Assembly: GCF_003054055.1 (NCBI RefSeq)
Contig: NZ_QBKI01000016.1
Coordinates: forward strand, 1 to 64,000
DNA: 64,000 nt
Origin: Pontibacter mucosus
GTDB lineage: Bacteria; Bacteroidota; Bacteroidia; Cytophagales; Hymenobacteraceae
Direction of reading: 5' to 3'
Part shown: one piece after another, positions 34,272 through 43,059 of the stretch
Layout: every line of letters starts with the position of its first letter
Numbering within the stretch: the first letter of the stretch is position 1
Notes under the pieces: generated by a model
What the model was told of the DNA's origin: nothing
The model's database searches: none
Seen by the model: only the letters and a program-made list of their open reading frames with translations
Made by a program: the position numbers and the translations under genes

Positions 34272-35234
34272 ATGCTGCTGTACTTTCTCTTCTTCATCGG
34301 CTTTGTCCTCCTCATTAAAGGGGCCGACATCCTGGTGGATGGAGCTTCTTCCATTGCCAAGCGCTACGGCTTATCCGACATGGTCGTAGGCCTGACGATC
34401 GTTTCCTTCGGCACCTCGCTTCCGGAACTCATCGTTAACATCCTCGCCAGTATGGAAGGCCAACCCGAATTAGCCATCGGCAACGTATTTGGCAGCAACG
34501 TAGCCAACCTCCTGCTTATACTTGGGGTTACCGCCATCATATGCCCCCTGCCCATCAAGCGGGCTACTGTGCTCACAGAGATCCCTTTTTCCCTGATTGC
34601 CACCCTGCTGGTGGGCTTCCTGGCTAATGCTACCCTGTTCAACAACCGGTACGACCTATACATCAGCCGCCTCGACGGCGCTATACTGCTGGGTTTCTTT
34701 GCGATGTTCATGATTTATATCTACCACGTGGCCAGAACCAACAAGGACGAGGTGGTGGTGGAGGACGACGCAGTGCTGATGCCTATCTGGAAATCAATAT
34801 TTTTCATCCTGCTGGGGGCAGGAGGCCTGTTTTTGGGTGGCACCTGGGTGGTGGACGGAGCCGTGCACATCGCGCAATCATTTGGGCTGAGCGAATCATT
34901 CATTGGCCTAACGATCGTGGCCATTGGCACCTCGCTTCCGGAACTTGTAACCTCTGCGATGGCTGCTTACCGCCGCAATATCGATATTGCCGTTGGCAAC
35001 GTGGTGGGCTCTAACATTTTCAACCTGCTCTGGATCCTGGGCATCAGCGCCCTTATTACGCCACTACCCTTCAATGTAATGAACAATTCAGACATTGTGA
35101 TGATGATCCTGGCAAGCGCAATGCTTGTACTTGCGCTGCCCATTGGAAGGCGCAATGCCATTGATCGGCTCAATGGTATAGTATTCCTACTGGTATACTT
35201 TGCCTACATCACTTACCTCGTAATGAGAGGCTAA
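34272..35234 (+). CDS. Calcium/sodium antiporter (CaCA family, YrbG-like)
   Basis: 320 residues from the ATG at 34272. An open frame extends to 34191, but that part overlaps the YebC terminator and has no membrane character, so I start at MLLYFLFFIGFVLLIKGADI. About ten membrane helices form two inverted halves, each with the alpha-repeat signature: GLTIVSFGTSLPELIVN (near residue 41) and GLTIVAIGTSLPELVTS (near 215), whose acidic residues bind the cations. Paired GNVFGSNVANLLLILG and GNVVGSNIFNLLWILG follow. Role: exchange of Ca2+ (or K+) for Na+ or H+ across the inner membrane. It ends in a strong terminator. Confidence 0.93.
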   Translation: MLLYFLFFIGFVLLIKGADILVDGASSIAKRYGLSDMVVGLTIVSFGTSLPELIVNILASMEGQPELAIGNVFGSNVANLLLILGVTAIICPLPIKRATVLTEIPFSLIATLLVGFLANATLFNNRYDLYISRLDGAILLGFFAMFMIYIYHVARTNKDEVVVEDDAVLMPIWKSIFFILLGAGGLFLGGTWVVDGAVHIAQSFGLSESFIGLTIVAIGTSLPELVTSAMAAYRRNIDIAVGNVVGSNIFNLLWILGISALITPLPFNVMNNSDIVMMILASAMLVLALPIGRRNAIDRLNGIVFLLVYFAYITYLVMRG

Positions 35235-35247
35235 ATCCAGACACATA

Positions 35248-35301
35248 AGTATAAACGAGCAAGCCCCTTTTCATGCAATGAGGGGCTTGCTCGTTTATAC
35301 T
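35248..35301 (+). terminator. Long hairpin terminator after the antiporter
   Basis: A perfect 21-base stem (35248-35268 and 35281-35301) with a 12-base loop. The base of the stem is AGTATAAA/TTTATACT, so the window's recurrent heptamer is part of the terminator. Confidence 0.82.
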
Positions 35302-35777
35302 CCACAACCACCCTCCAGCTTGCCCATTCTGCAAGCCATTCTCAAGAAAGGCTTAGCCCCTCTACCTCCCTGGACCAGCTTTCCTCAAGGTCTACTCAGC
35401 TCCTTTGCTTCCGGCCTTTTATACTTTGCTGGCCCGGCGCTTTTATACTTCATTCAGCGCTCAGCCCCTCCCCTTCTGTTTCTGTGGGTAGTAAAATGCT
35501 ACTGCACACCAGCAACATACAATCAACTGACCATCAAGATACTAACACTTTAAACCACAGAAGTGAAGTAGTCGTGACGTAGTGGTAGCGTAGCAAAACT
35601 GTAGCTACTTCTTTTGGATCCGATTTGATTGCCCCTGTAATTAATTCATCTTTGACACATAAAAGTACCCGATGTTATACGACAGATTTTGGGGTGCATT
35701 TTGTGGAAATCAGTAATTGATTAATCACGACGAGACAAAACAACCTATCATTTTTATTTCACCTAATAACATTTTGT
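35302..35777. other. Intergenic region upstream of the beta-glucan locus
   Basis: No supported gene; a 91-codon open frame at 35278-35553 has no start context and overlaps the terminator, so I leave it out. Two TATACTT copies lie near 35420-35450. A promoter candidate is at 35624-35654. Confidence 0.6.
35624..35654 (+). promoter_or_regulatory. Candidate promoter of the first susC
   Basis: TTTG at 35624-35627 and CATCTTTG at 35647-35654 with a 19-base spacer, one mismatch from TTTG-N19-TAnnTTTG. It would give a leader of about 115 bases before the susC ATG. Confidence 0.4.
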
Positions 35778-38700
35778 ATGAGAAGAAAACTATACACAGC
35801 ACTGGGCTGTATCACCCTGGCTGCCAGTTTTACCTCCGCAGTAGCGGCAGGCGGCACCCTAGGGCTACAGCCTTTGCCCCTCGAAGCTACCCAGGCAAAC
35901 ACCCTCACCGGAAAAGTGTCGGATGAGAATGGCATGGGCCTTCCGGGCGTAACGGTGGTGCTGAAAGGGACTACGAGAGGCACAACCACGGACGCAAACG
36001 GCAATTTCTCCCTATCCGTGCCGGACGCAAACGGAACGCTGGTGTTCTCTTTCATCGGCTACCTCTCCCAGGAAGTGCAGATAAACAACCAGTCCGCCTT
36101 CCAGATATCGCTGGTGCCAGACGCCAAGGCACTCGAAGAAGTAGTGGTGGTAGGCTACGGCACGCAGAAAAAGAGTGTGGTAACAGGCGCTATCAGCAGC
36201 GTAAAGTCCACAGATTTGGAGAACCAGCAGATTACGAGGGTGGAGCAGGCGCTGCAGGGCCGCACAACCGGTGTAACCGTTGCCAGTAACTCTGGCGCTC
36301 CGGGTGCAGCGGCCACCGTGCGCGTGCGCGGCATCACCACCCTGAACAGCAACGATCCGCTGTATGTTGTAGATGGCGTGGTAGTAAACGGTGGGATCGA
36401 TTACCTTAACCAGGCCGACATCGAATCGATTGAGGTGCTCAAGGATGCGGCCTCTGCCGCCATTTACGGTGCCCGTGCCGCTACGGGGGTTATACTTGTA
36501 ACCACCAAGCGCGGCAAGTCTGGCGCTATCAACGTGAACTATAACGGCTACCTGGGTACACAGGCCCCGGCCAGAAAGCTGGACCTGCTCAACGCGACAG
36601 AGTATGCCACGCTACGTAATGAGGCCTCGGTGAATGGTGGCGGCGGCATTGTGTACCAGGACCCCAGATCACTTGGCGAGGGCACCGACTGGCAGGAGTA
36701 TGTGTTTAACGACGACGCCCGCATTCAGAACCATGAGTTTAGCATTAGCGGCGGCGGAGATAAATCGACTTTCTTCATGTCTTATGGCTACCTGGACCAG
36801 GAAGGCATCGTTACCAGCGAGATATCCAACTACAAGCGCCACAACGTTCGCCTCAATTCTAATCATAAAATAGCCAGCTGGCTGACAGTGGGGCAAAACC
36901 TGGGCTACTCACACATCAAGAGCCAGGGCAGCCTGAACCCTAACACCGAGTTCGGCGGACCGCTCAGCTCAGCCATCAATTTGGACCCCACCACGCCTGT
37001 GCTGATCACAGACCCGGCCATCATCAACGACCCAAGCAGCGTGTATAACAGGCAGCCAACGGTATGGAGCCCGCAAGGCTATCCTTATGGCATCTCTACC
37101 ACAGTGCAGCAGGAGATGACAAACCCACTGGCCTACATTCAGACGCAGCTGGGTAACCACGGCTGGTCCGACAACATCGTGGGGAACGTGTTCGCGGAGT
37201 TGGAGCCAATTAAAGGACTGAAGTTCCGCTCTACAGTAGGTACTAAACTGGCCTACTGGGGTGGCGAGAGCTTCCGCCCTATCTACTACCTGAACGCTTC
37301 CACGCAGAGCACGCAAACGGCCTTTAACCGCGACAGGCACAAGACCTTTGACTATAATATAGAGAACATCCTCTCCTATACCCGCTCGATAGACAAGCAC
37401 AACTTTACCCTATTGGCAGGACAGGGCGCCTACCGCGACAGCCATACCAGTGGTATTTCCATCTCCTTTACCAACATTCCGGCCAAGACGTTTGATGAGG
37501 CTTCCTTTAACCTGAAAGTGCCGACCGCCAACCGCTCTTCCGACGCCTACGAAGGCATAGACCATACCGTGAGCTCGCTGTTCGGGCGCGTGGTGTATGA
37601 CTACGACGAGAAATATTTGTTTACCGGTATTATCCGCCGCGACGGCTCCTCCCGCTTTGGCACCAACAACAAGTATGGCTACTTCCCATCCGCCTCCATC
37701 GGGTGGGTGGCCTCCAACGAAAACTTCTGGCCAAGCAATGATGTAGTGAACTTCCTCAAAATCAGAGGTTCTTACGGGGTGGTGGGCAACGATGCGCTGG
37801 GTGATTTCCGCTACATCTCTACCGTAGGCCCGGGCCGTAACTATACGTTCGGCAACGATATCTACCTGATTGGCTACAGCCCGGATGCCCCTGCCAACCC
37901 GGACCTGCGCTGGGAGGAAACGACCCAGACCAATATCGGCTTCGAGACCAACCTGTTCCAGAACTGGACCCTGACCTTCGACTGGTACAACAAGAAAACT
38001 TCCGGCATTCTGCAGCAGATAGACCTGCCTGGTTACGTAGGCGCCACCGGCAGACCGTGGGGCAACGTGGCCGACATGGAAAACCGCGGCGTGGAGCTGG
38101 AACTGGGCTACGGCCAGCAGATCGGCGAGTTCAACTTCAGGGTGAGCGGCAACGTTTCCTACCTGCAGAACGAGATTACCTACTTGGGTGATGGCAAGGA
38201 GTTCCTGGAGGGCGGTGAGAACATTCAGAACCTGTCTTACCCGCTCACCCGCATGGCGGTTGGGCAGTCTTACGGCGCTTTCTACGGTTTCCGCACCAAC
38301 GGCATTTTCCAGAACGAGGAAGAAGTACAGAGCTACAAAAACTCCGAAGGCAGAGTGATACAACCGGATGCTAAACCGGGAGATTTCCGCTGGGTAGACC
38401 AGAACGGCGACGGGCAGATAAACGGCGACGACCGCACCTTTATTGGAAAGCCGCTTCCGGACTGGACGTTTGGCATCAACTTCACAGCCAACTATAAGAA
38501 CTTCGACCTGCTGATTTTCGGACAGGGCGCGGCCGGCAACCAGATCTTCCAGGGCCTTCGCCGCCTCGACATTCCGAATGCGAACTGGCAACAGGCAGCT
38601 CTGGGCCGCTGGACAGGCGAGGGCAGCACGAACGAGTACCCAAGGCTGACTACTGCAGACGATAACCGCAACTTCACCAACCCTTCCGACTTCATGCTGG

Positions 38701-38936
38701 AGGACGGCGACTACTTCCGCATCAAGACCCTGCAGCTGGGTTATACTTTGCCAAGCTCGCTTACCTCAAAGATTTCCATGCAGAAGGCGCGCGTGTACGT
38801 GAGCAGCAACAATCTAATCACCTTCACCAACTACACCGGCTATGACCCCGAGATTGGCGGCAGCATTTTTGGCATCGACAGAGCCTTCTATCCGCAGGCG
38901 CGCTCTTTTATGGTGGGTGTTAACATCGGATTTTAA
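35778..38936 (+). CDS. SusC/RagA-family TonB-linked outer membrane transporter
   Basis: 1052 residues. A signal peptide (about 1-24) leads to a carboxypeptidase-regulatory-like domain (about 43-118: LTGKVSDENGMGLPGVTVVL to LVFSFIGY), then the SusC-specific EEVVVVGYGTQKK segment at about 123-135, the plug domain (IEVLKDAASAAIYGARAATG near 222-241), and a 22-strand beta-barrel ending in VNIGF with a terminal aromatic residue. Known role: active, TonB-dependent import of oligosaccharides across the outer membrane in complex with SusD. The next gene is its SusD, 18 bases on, then a PKD surface lipoprotein and a GH16, which points to beta-1,3-glucan oligosaccharides as cargo. Confidence 0.94.
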   Translation: MRRKLYTALGCITLAASFTSAVAAGGTLGLQPLPLEATQANTLTGKVSDENGMGLPGVTVVLKGTTRGTTTDANGNFSLSVPDANGTLVFSFIGYLSQEVQINNQSAFQISLVPDAKALEEVVVVGYGTQKKSVVTGAISSVKSTDLENQQITRVEQALQGRTTGVTVASNSGAPGAAATVRVRGITTLNSNDPLYVVDGVVVNGGIDYLNQADIESIEVLKDAASAAIYGARAATGVILVTTKRGKSGAINVNYNGYLGTQAPARKLDLLNATEYATLRNEASVNGGGGIVYQDPRSLGEGTDWQEYVFNDDARIQNHEFSISGGGDKSTFFMSYGYLDQEGIVTSEISNYKRHNVRLNSNHKIASWLTVGQNLGYSHIKSQGSLNPNTEFGGPLSSAINLDPTTPVLITDPAIINDPSSVYNRQPTVWSPQGYPYGISTTVQQEMTNPLAYIQTQLGNHGWSDNIVGNVFAELEPIKGLKFRSTVGTKLAYWGGESFRPIYYLNASTQSTQTAFNRDRHKTFDYNIENILSYTRSIDKHNFTLLAGQGAYRDSHTSGISISFTNIPAKTFDEASFNLKVPTANRSSDAYEGIDHTVSSLFGRVVYDYDEKYLFTGIIRRDGSSRFGTNNKYGYFPSASIGWVASNENFWPSNDVVNFLKIRGSYGVVGNDALGDFRYISTVGPGRNYTFGNDIYLIGYSPDAPANPDLRWEETTQTNIGFETNLFQNWTLTFDWYNKKTSGILQQIDLPGYVGATGRPWGNVADMENRGVELELGYGQQIGEFNFRVSGNVSYLQNEITYLGDGKEFLEGGENIQNLSYPLTRMAVGQSYGAFYGFRTNGIFQNEEEVQSYKNSEGRVIQPDAKPGDFRWVDQNGDGQINGDDRTFIGKPLPDWTFGINFTANYKNFDLLIFGQGAAGNQIFQGLRRLDIPNANWQQAALGRWTGEGSTNEYPRLTTADDNRNFTNPSDFMLEDGDYFRIKTLQLGYTLPSSLTSKISMQKARVYVSSNNLITFTNYTGYDPEIGGSIFGIDRAFYPQARSFMVGVNIGF

Positions 38937-38954
38937 CTTTTTAGAAGAGACAAC

Positions 38955-40463
38955 ATGAAACGTACCTATATACATTACCTGGCTGTAGCTGCACTGGCTT
39001 TACCCCTGCTCAGCTCCTGCGAAAAAGAGTTTCTGGAGGTAGACCCGCGGGGCACCGTGCTGGAATCAAACTACTATGCCAACCCTGAACAGGCCTTTGC
39101 CGGCGTGGTGGCAGCCTACGACCCGATGGGTTGGGAGGCCGGAGGCACCTACCATAACATTGGTGCCATCAACGCCGCTTCCGACGACGCCTATGCCGGT
39201 GGCGGTGGCTCCTCGGACATGAACACCTGGCAAGTATGGAACAATTATACCTTGGACCCGGCCATCGGTCCGCAGGGCGAGTACTGGAACAGGAACTTCA
39301 CCGGCGTGTCCCGCTCGAACACCCTGCTCGAGAAAGTGCAGGGTGGCATCCCCGGCCTGGACAACGTAACCTCCGCGCGTTATGCAGCGGAGGCCAAGTT
39401 CCTGAGAGCCTATTACTACTTTGAATTGGTGCGCTTATTCCGCAATGTGCCGCTCTTTACGGCCTCACTTTCCACCGACCAGATATACAATGTAGAGCAG
39501 GTAGGCCCGGACCAGGTATACACCCAGATAGAGAAAGACCTGACGGAAGCCATTCCGGACCTGCCCATGACCGTGTCTGCAGCCGCTGAAGGCGGTCGCG
39601 CTACGCAGGGTACGGCCAAGGCGCTGCTGGGCAAAGTATACCTTTATCAGCAAAAGTGGCGCGAAGCAGCCACCCAACTGGCAGACGTGAATGGCACGCC
39701 CGGCGGCACAAGCCAGTACGGCTACAAGCTACTGGATAACTTCGGCGACATCTTCCGTCCAACCAACAAGTACCACAGCGAGTCCATTCTGGAGATTGGG
39801 CATACAACCCAGGCAAATGCCGACTGGGGTAGCTGGCCGAATTTCGAGGGCAACGTGGCTGTGACCATGTTTGGCCCGAGGGGTTACGCCGGCCCGACCT
39901 ATGTGGCAGGCTGGGGCTTTAACCCGCTTACCCTGGACCTGGTGAATGCCCTGAAAGGCGACCCACGCTACAAGTATACCGTTGCCAACATCGACAGCCT
40001 GGAGCAGGCCGGCCTCGCCACCTACGAAAAGGGTTACCAGAACACCGGTTATTTTGTAGAGAAGTATGCGCCAAAAGTGGAGTGGAAAACCACCGGTGGC
40101 GGCGAACCGCTGCTCAACTGGCCTAACAACTACATCGAGATTCGTCTGGCGGATACGTACCTGATGGAGGCTGAGGCATTGTTGCAGGGAGGTGGAGACG
40201 CCGGCCGTGCCGCAGAGCTGCTTAACGCCGTGCGGGCCCGTGTAGGCCTGGCTGCAGTGCCTGCCACGCTGGAGAACATTTACAAAGAGCGTCGCCTGGA
40301 ACTGGCCACTGAAGGCCACCGCTGGCACGACCTGATACGCACCGGCAGGGCTGCTTCTATACTTGCCCCGTTCGGCTTTGTGGCCGGCAAGCATGAGGTG
40401 CTGCCTATCCCGCAGGCAGAGCTCAACAACACCAAGCTGGTGCAGAACCCTGAGTACAGATAG
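38955..40463 (+). CDS. SusD/RagB-family surface glycan-binding lipoprotein
   Basis: 502 residues. A lipoprotein signal ends at C22 (LPLLSSC), followed by acidic EKEFLEV, consistent with surface export. The SusD_N region includes AKFLRAYYYFELVRLFRNVP (about 145-164), the standard TPR-like helix. The C-terminal RagB/SusD part has NYIEIRLADTYLMEAEALLQ and KERRLELATEGHRWHDLIRT, both diagnostic. It caps the SusC barrel and delivers ligand to it. The ligand-facing aromatics cannot be assigned by eye. It is co-transcribed with susC (18-base gap) and ends 32 bases before the PKD gene. Confidence 0.94.
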   Translation: MKRTYIHYLAVAALALPLLSSCEKEFLEVDPRGTVLESNYYANPEQAFAGVVAAYDPMGWEAGGTYHNIGAINAASDDAYAGGGGSSDMNTWQVWNNYTLDPAIGPQGEYWNRNFTGVSRSNTLLEKVQGGIPGLDNVTSARYAAEAKFLRAYYYFELVRLFRNVPLFTASLSTDQIYNVEQVGPDQVYTQIEKDLTEAIPDLPMTVSAAAEGGRATQGTAKALLGKVYLYQQKWREAATQLADVNGTPGGTSQYGYKLLDNFGDIFRPTNKYHSESILEIGHTTQANADWGSWPNFEGNVAVTMFGPRGYAGPTYVAGWGFNPLTLDLVNALKGDPRYKYTVANIDSLEQAGLATYEKGYQNTGYFVEKYAPKVEWKTTGGGEPLLNWPNNYIEIRLADTYLMEAEALLQGGGDAGRAAELLNAVRARVGLAAVPATLENIYKERRLELATEGHRWHDLIRTGRAASILAPFGFVAGKHEVLPIPQAELNNTKLVQNPEYR

Positions 40464-40495
40464 GCCTTAGGCAATTACTTTAAAAGCAAGAAATT

Positions 40496-41941
40496 ATGAG
40501 ACATAGCATTTTCATAAACAATTTTTACGTCCTGCTGATGGCGGTGCTGCTGACAGGTGCTTTTTCGGCCTGTACGCCCGAGTCATCAGACAAGGAACTG
40601 GCTCCTGCCCCAACCGCCGAGATGGTGAAGTTCACGGCAACGCCGACCGCAGACAACGCAAACATCATCAACTTCCGGAATGAGACACCCGGAGCTTTCA
40701 AGGCCATCTGGGACTTTGGCAACGGGGGCGCCGCGGAAGGCGACCAGGTGCAGGGCGCGTTCGCGGTGGAAGGTGATTATACTGTAACGCTGACAGTTTT
40801 CACCAGCGGCGGGTACGCCAAAAGCTCGCAGGTTATCCATATCGCCGAAACGGACGTGTCGATGCTGGACCGGGAGGACTACAACTTCCTGACCGGTGGC
40901 GCGGAGGCTGCAAATGGCAAGACCTGGGTGATGGAGAAAGACTTCCGCGGCCACCTGGGTGTGGGTGAGAACGTGGCAACGAACCCATCCCCTAATTGGT
41001 GGGCTGCCGGTGCGAACGAAAAAGCCGGGGTTGGCATGTATGATGACGAGATGACCTTTAAACTGGAAGGCTTCTCCTATACGTACAAGAACAACGGTGA
41101 TACTTACGCCAACAAGGATTATGCAACTGAGATTGGGGGAGCCTCCGGAGCCTCTGAAGACGTGACCGTATCTTACACGCCACCGACCAACCTGAGTTGG
41201 AGCATCACCGAAGATAACGGTGTTAAGTACCTGACTATCTCAAACAGTGGCTTTTTATCCTACTATGTGGGCGTTTCCAAGTATAGAATCCTTGCCCTGT
41301 CGGAGAATGAGATGTACCTGATGAGCGGGCAGAAAGGGGTTCCGGGTAATGCGTGGTTCTACCGCTTCGTGCCGAAAGGCTACACCCGGCCGGTAGAGGA
41401 AAAGCCTTACAAAATCACCGACATCTACGACGACTTCGACACGAACGGAAATGTGGTATGGAAAACCGAGAACCTGCTGCTCAACGAAAGCTATGACAAC
41501 CCGGCTCCGTTCCCGATAAACAAGTCTGCGAAGGTAGCCATGTATGTGAAGCAGGCAGGCCAGCAGTATGAGTTCGCTAACATGTTCACCGACTTTGAGC
41601 ATAAGCTGGATTTGCGCGAGCGCCATGTGTTCAAGATAAAGGTGTTCATCCCGGGCTACAATGATTTTGAGACGGCCGAGGGAGAAACATGGGCTAACCC
41701 GCGCCTGCTCAAACAGGTTTCCATCAAGCTGCAGGATGGTACCTCCTCGCAACCCTGGGCAAACCAGGTGGAGGTAAAGCAGCAAGTGGACAAGCTGAAC
41801 GAGTGGGTAGAGCTGACCTTTGACTTCGGAGCCGCCGAAACCATCAACAGAAAAGACCTGGACAGAATCGTGATACAGGCAGGCGGCGAGGGCAACTTTA
41901 TCCCCGGCATCTTCTTCCTGGACGATTTCAGACTGGAGTAA
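40496..41941 (+). CDS. PKD-domain surface lipoprotein, probable glycan-binding protein
   Basis: 481 residues. The lipoprotein signal ends at C26 (GAFSAC). A PKD domain covers about 45-118, with AIWDFGNGGAAEGDQ (the WDFGDG-type signature) and GDYTVTLTV. The middle part (about 130-300) is repeat-free beta structure. The last 180 residues look like a beta-sandwich carbohydrate-binding domain: DDFDTNGNVVWKTENLLLNE at its start and FFLDDFRLE at its end. No catalytic motif is seen. In known laminarin loci of marine Bacteroidota a PKD protein sits between SusD and GH16, so I infer a surface glycan-binding protein that holds the polymer for the GH16. Confidence 0.82.
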   Translation: MRHSIFINNFYVLLMAVLLTGAFSACTPESSDKELAPAPTAEMVKFTATPTADNANIINFRNETPGAFKAIWDFGNGGAAEGDQVQGAFAVEGDYTVTLTVFTSGGYAKSSQVIHIAETDVSMLDREDYNFLTGGAEAANGKTWVMEKDFRGHLGVGENVATNPSPNWWAAGANEKAGVGMYDDEMTFKLEGFSYTYKNNGDTYANKDYATEIGGASGASEDVTVSYTPPTNLSWSITEDNGVKYLTISNSGFLSYYVGVSKYRILALSENEMYLMSGQKGVPGNAWFYRFVPKGYTRPVEEKPYKITDIYDDFDTNGNVVWKTENLLLNESYDNPAPFPINKSAKVAMYVKQAGQQYEFANMFTDFEHKLDLRERHVFKIKVFIPGYNDFETAEGETWANPRLLKQVSIKLQDGTSSQPWANQVEVKQQVDKLNEWVELTFDFGAAETINRKDLDRIVIQAGGEGNFIPGIFFLDDFRLE

Positions 41942-41950
41942 GCCTTTAAA

Positions 41951-41985
41951 AAAGTATGGCCCGGCCGACATTCGGGCCATACTTT
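41951..41985 (+). terminator. Intra-operon hairpin between PKD gene and GH16
   Basis: A perfect 13-base stem, AAAGTATGGCCCG (41951-41963) and CGGGCCATACTTT (41973-41985), with a 9-base loop. It may attenuate expression of the GH16 gene relative to the upstream three genes. The stem base again carries an AAAGTAT element. Confidence 0.75.
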
Positions 41986-42056
41986 CATCTCAAAGTATAA
42001 AGTTGAACTGCAGGGAGACAATCGCTTTGCCATGCCTGCTAAAAGCCACAAAGTAT

Positions 42057-42926
42057 ATGTTATTGCTAGGAATAAAACAGATGCTGCTGGCCCTGATTGC
42101 CTGCGGCACGGTGTTCTCTTATGCGGCCTGTAGCCAGAAAGACGAACCCAAACCCTATATAGCCACTCCTACGGCCCCGGTCGACAAAAACTGGAAATTC
42201 GAGGCCACACCAGTCTGGGCGGATGAGTTCGATTACACAGGCGCTCCAGACCCCAAGAAATGGGGCTACGATACAGGCGGCCATGGTTGGGGGAACAACG
42301 AGCTGCAGTATTACACTGATAAAGCCGCCAACGCCAGCGTGGCCAACGGTGTGCTTACCATCACTGCCCGCAAAGAGAACGAAGGCGGCATGGAGTATAC
42401 TTCGGCCAGGCTTGTCACCAAAAACAAAGGCGACTTTTTGTATGGCAGAATAGAGGTGCGGGCAAAGCTGCCGACCGGAAAAGGCACCTGGCCGGCTATC
42501 TGGATGCTGCCAACCGACTGGGCCTACGGGGGCTGGCCAAAATCCGGTGAGATAGATATTATGGAGCACGTGGGCTATGACCAGAACAACGTGCACATCA
42601 CAGTGCATACCGAGGACTATAACCACGGCAAAGGCACCCAGAAAGGCAAAAGCAAAATAGTGCCCACCGCCAGCACCGCTTTCCACAATTACCGCGTGGA
42701 CTGGACTCCTTACTCCATCAAGGGCTTCATTGATGACGAAAAAGTATTTGAGTTTATCAACGAGGGCAAAGGCTTTGCCTCCTGGCCATTTGATAAGCGC
42801 TTTCACCTGCTGCTCAACATCGCGGTTGGTGGCAACTGGGGAGGCGCTCAGGGTGTGGACCCTACCGTTTACCCGCAAAGTATGGAAGTGGATTATGTGC
42901 GCGTCTACAAACTGATTGAAGGGTAA
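42057..42926 (+). CDS. Glycoside hydrolase family 16 (laminarinase-type beta-glucanase), lipoprotein
   Basis: 289 residues from the ATG at 42057; the frame is open further upstream only from a TTG. A lipoprotein signal ends at C25 (VFSYAAC), so the enzyme is probably displayed on the cell surface. The GH16 catalytic motif GEIDIMEHVG is complete: nucleophile E165, D167 and acid/base E170. Also typical are WADEFDYTG at 54-62, WGNNELQYYTD (78-88, a substrate-binding block of beta-1,3-glucanases) and GNWGG near the end. The bulged EIDIME form is that of laminarinases rather than agarases or carrageenases. It cuts beta-1,3- or mixed-linkage glucan into pieces for the SusCD pair. A terminator follows. 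Confidence 0.92.
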   Translation: MLLLGIKQMLLALIACGTVFSYAACSQKDEPKPYIATPTAPVDKNWKFEATPVWADEFDYTGAPDPKKWGYDTGGHGWGNNELQYYTDKAANASVANGVLTITARKENEGGMEYTSARLVTKNKGDFLYGRIEVRAKLPTGKGTWPAIWMLPTDWAYGGWPKSGEIDIMEHVGYDQNNVHITVHTEDYNHGKGTQKGKSKIVPTASTAFHNYRVDWTPYSIKGFIDDEKVFEFINEGKGFASWPFDKRFHLLLNIAVGGNWGGAQGVDPTVYPQSMEVDYVRVYKLIEG

Positions 42927-43024
42927 GGCACAGCGCTTGCTATACTTTAGGAGAATATCTTTTACTCCTCCGCCTGCTTATACTTTGCTTCTGCAGCTTA
43001 CAAGGTAAATTTTAGACAAAGCGA

Positions 43025-43055
43025 AAGGCCCGGTAACTTAGCCGGGCCTTTTTTA
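43025..43055. terminator. Bidirectional terminator between GH16 and the sensor gene
   Basis: A perfect 9-base GC-rich stem, AAGGCCCGG (43025-43033) and CCGGGCCTT (43042-43050), with an 8-base loop and T-runs on the plus side (A-run on the left for the minus side). It serves both convergent genes. Confidence 0.9.
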
Positions 43056-43059
43056 TAGG

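Noticed and set aside
35278..35553. Possible 91-codon gene after the antiporter
   Set aside because: It begins inside the terminator hairpin, has no start context and contains repeated heptamer words; no protein-like features.
37410..38591. 393-codon open frame antisense to the first susC
   Set aside because: The plus strand encodes an unmistakable SusC barrel here; the antisense translation is Val/Ala/His-rich with no family features.
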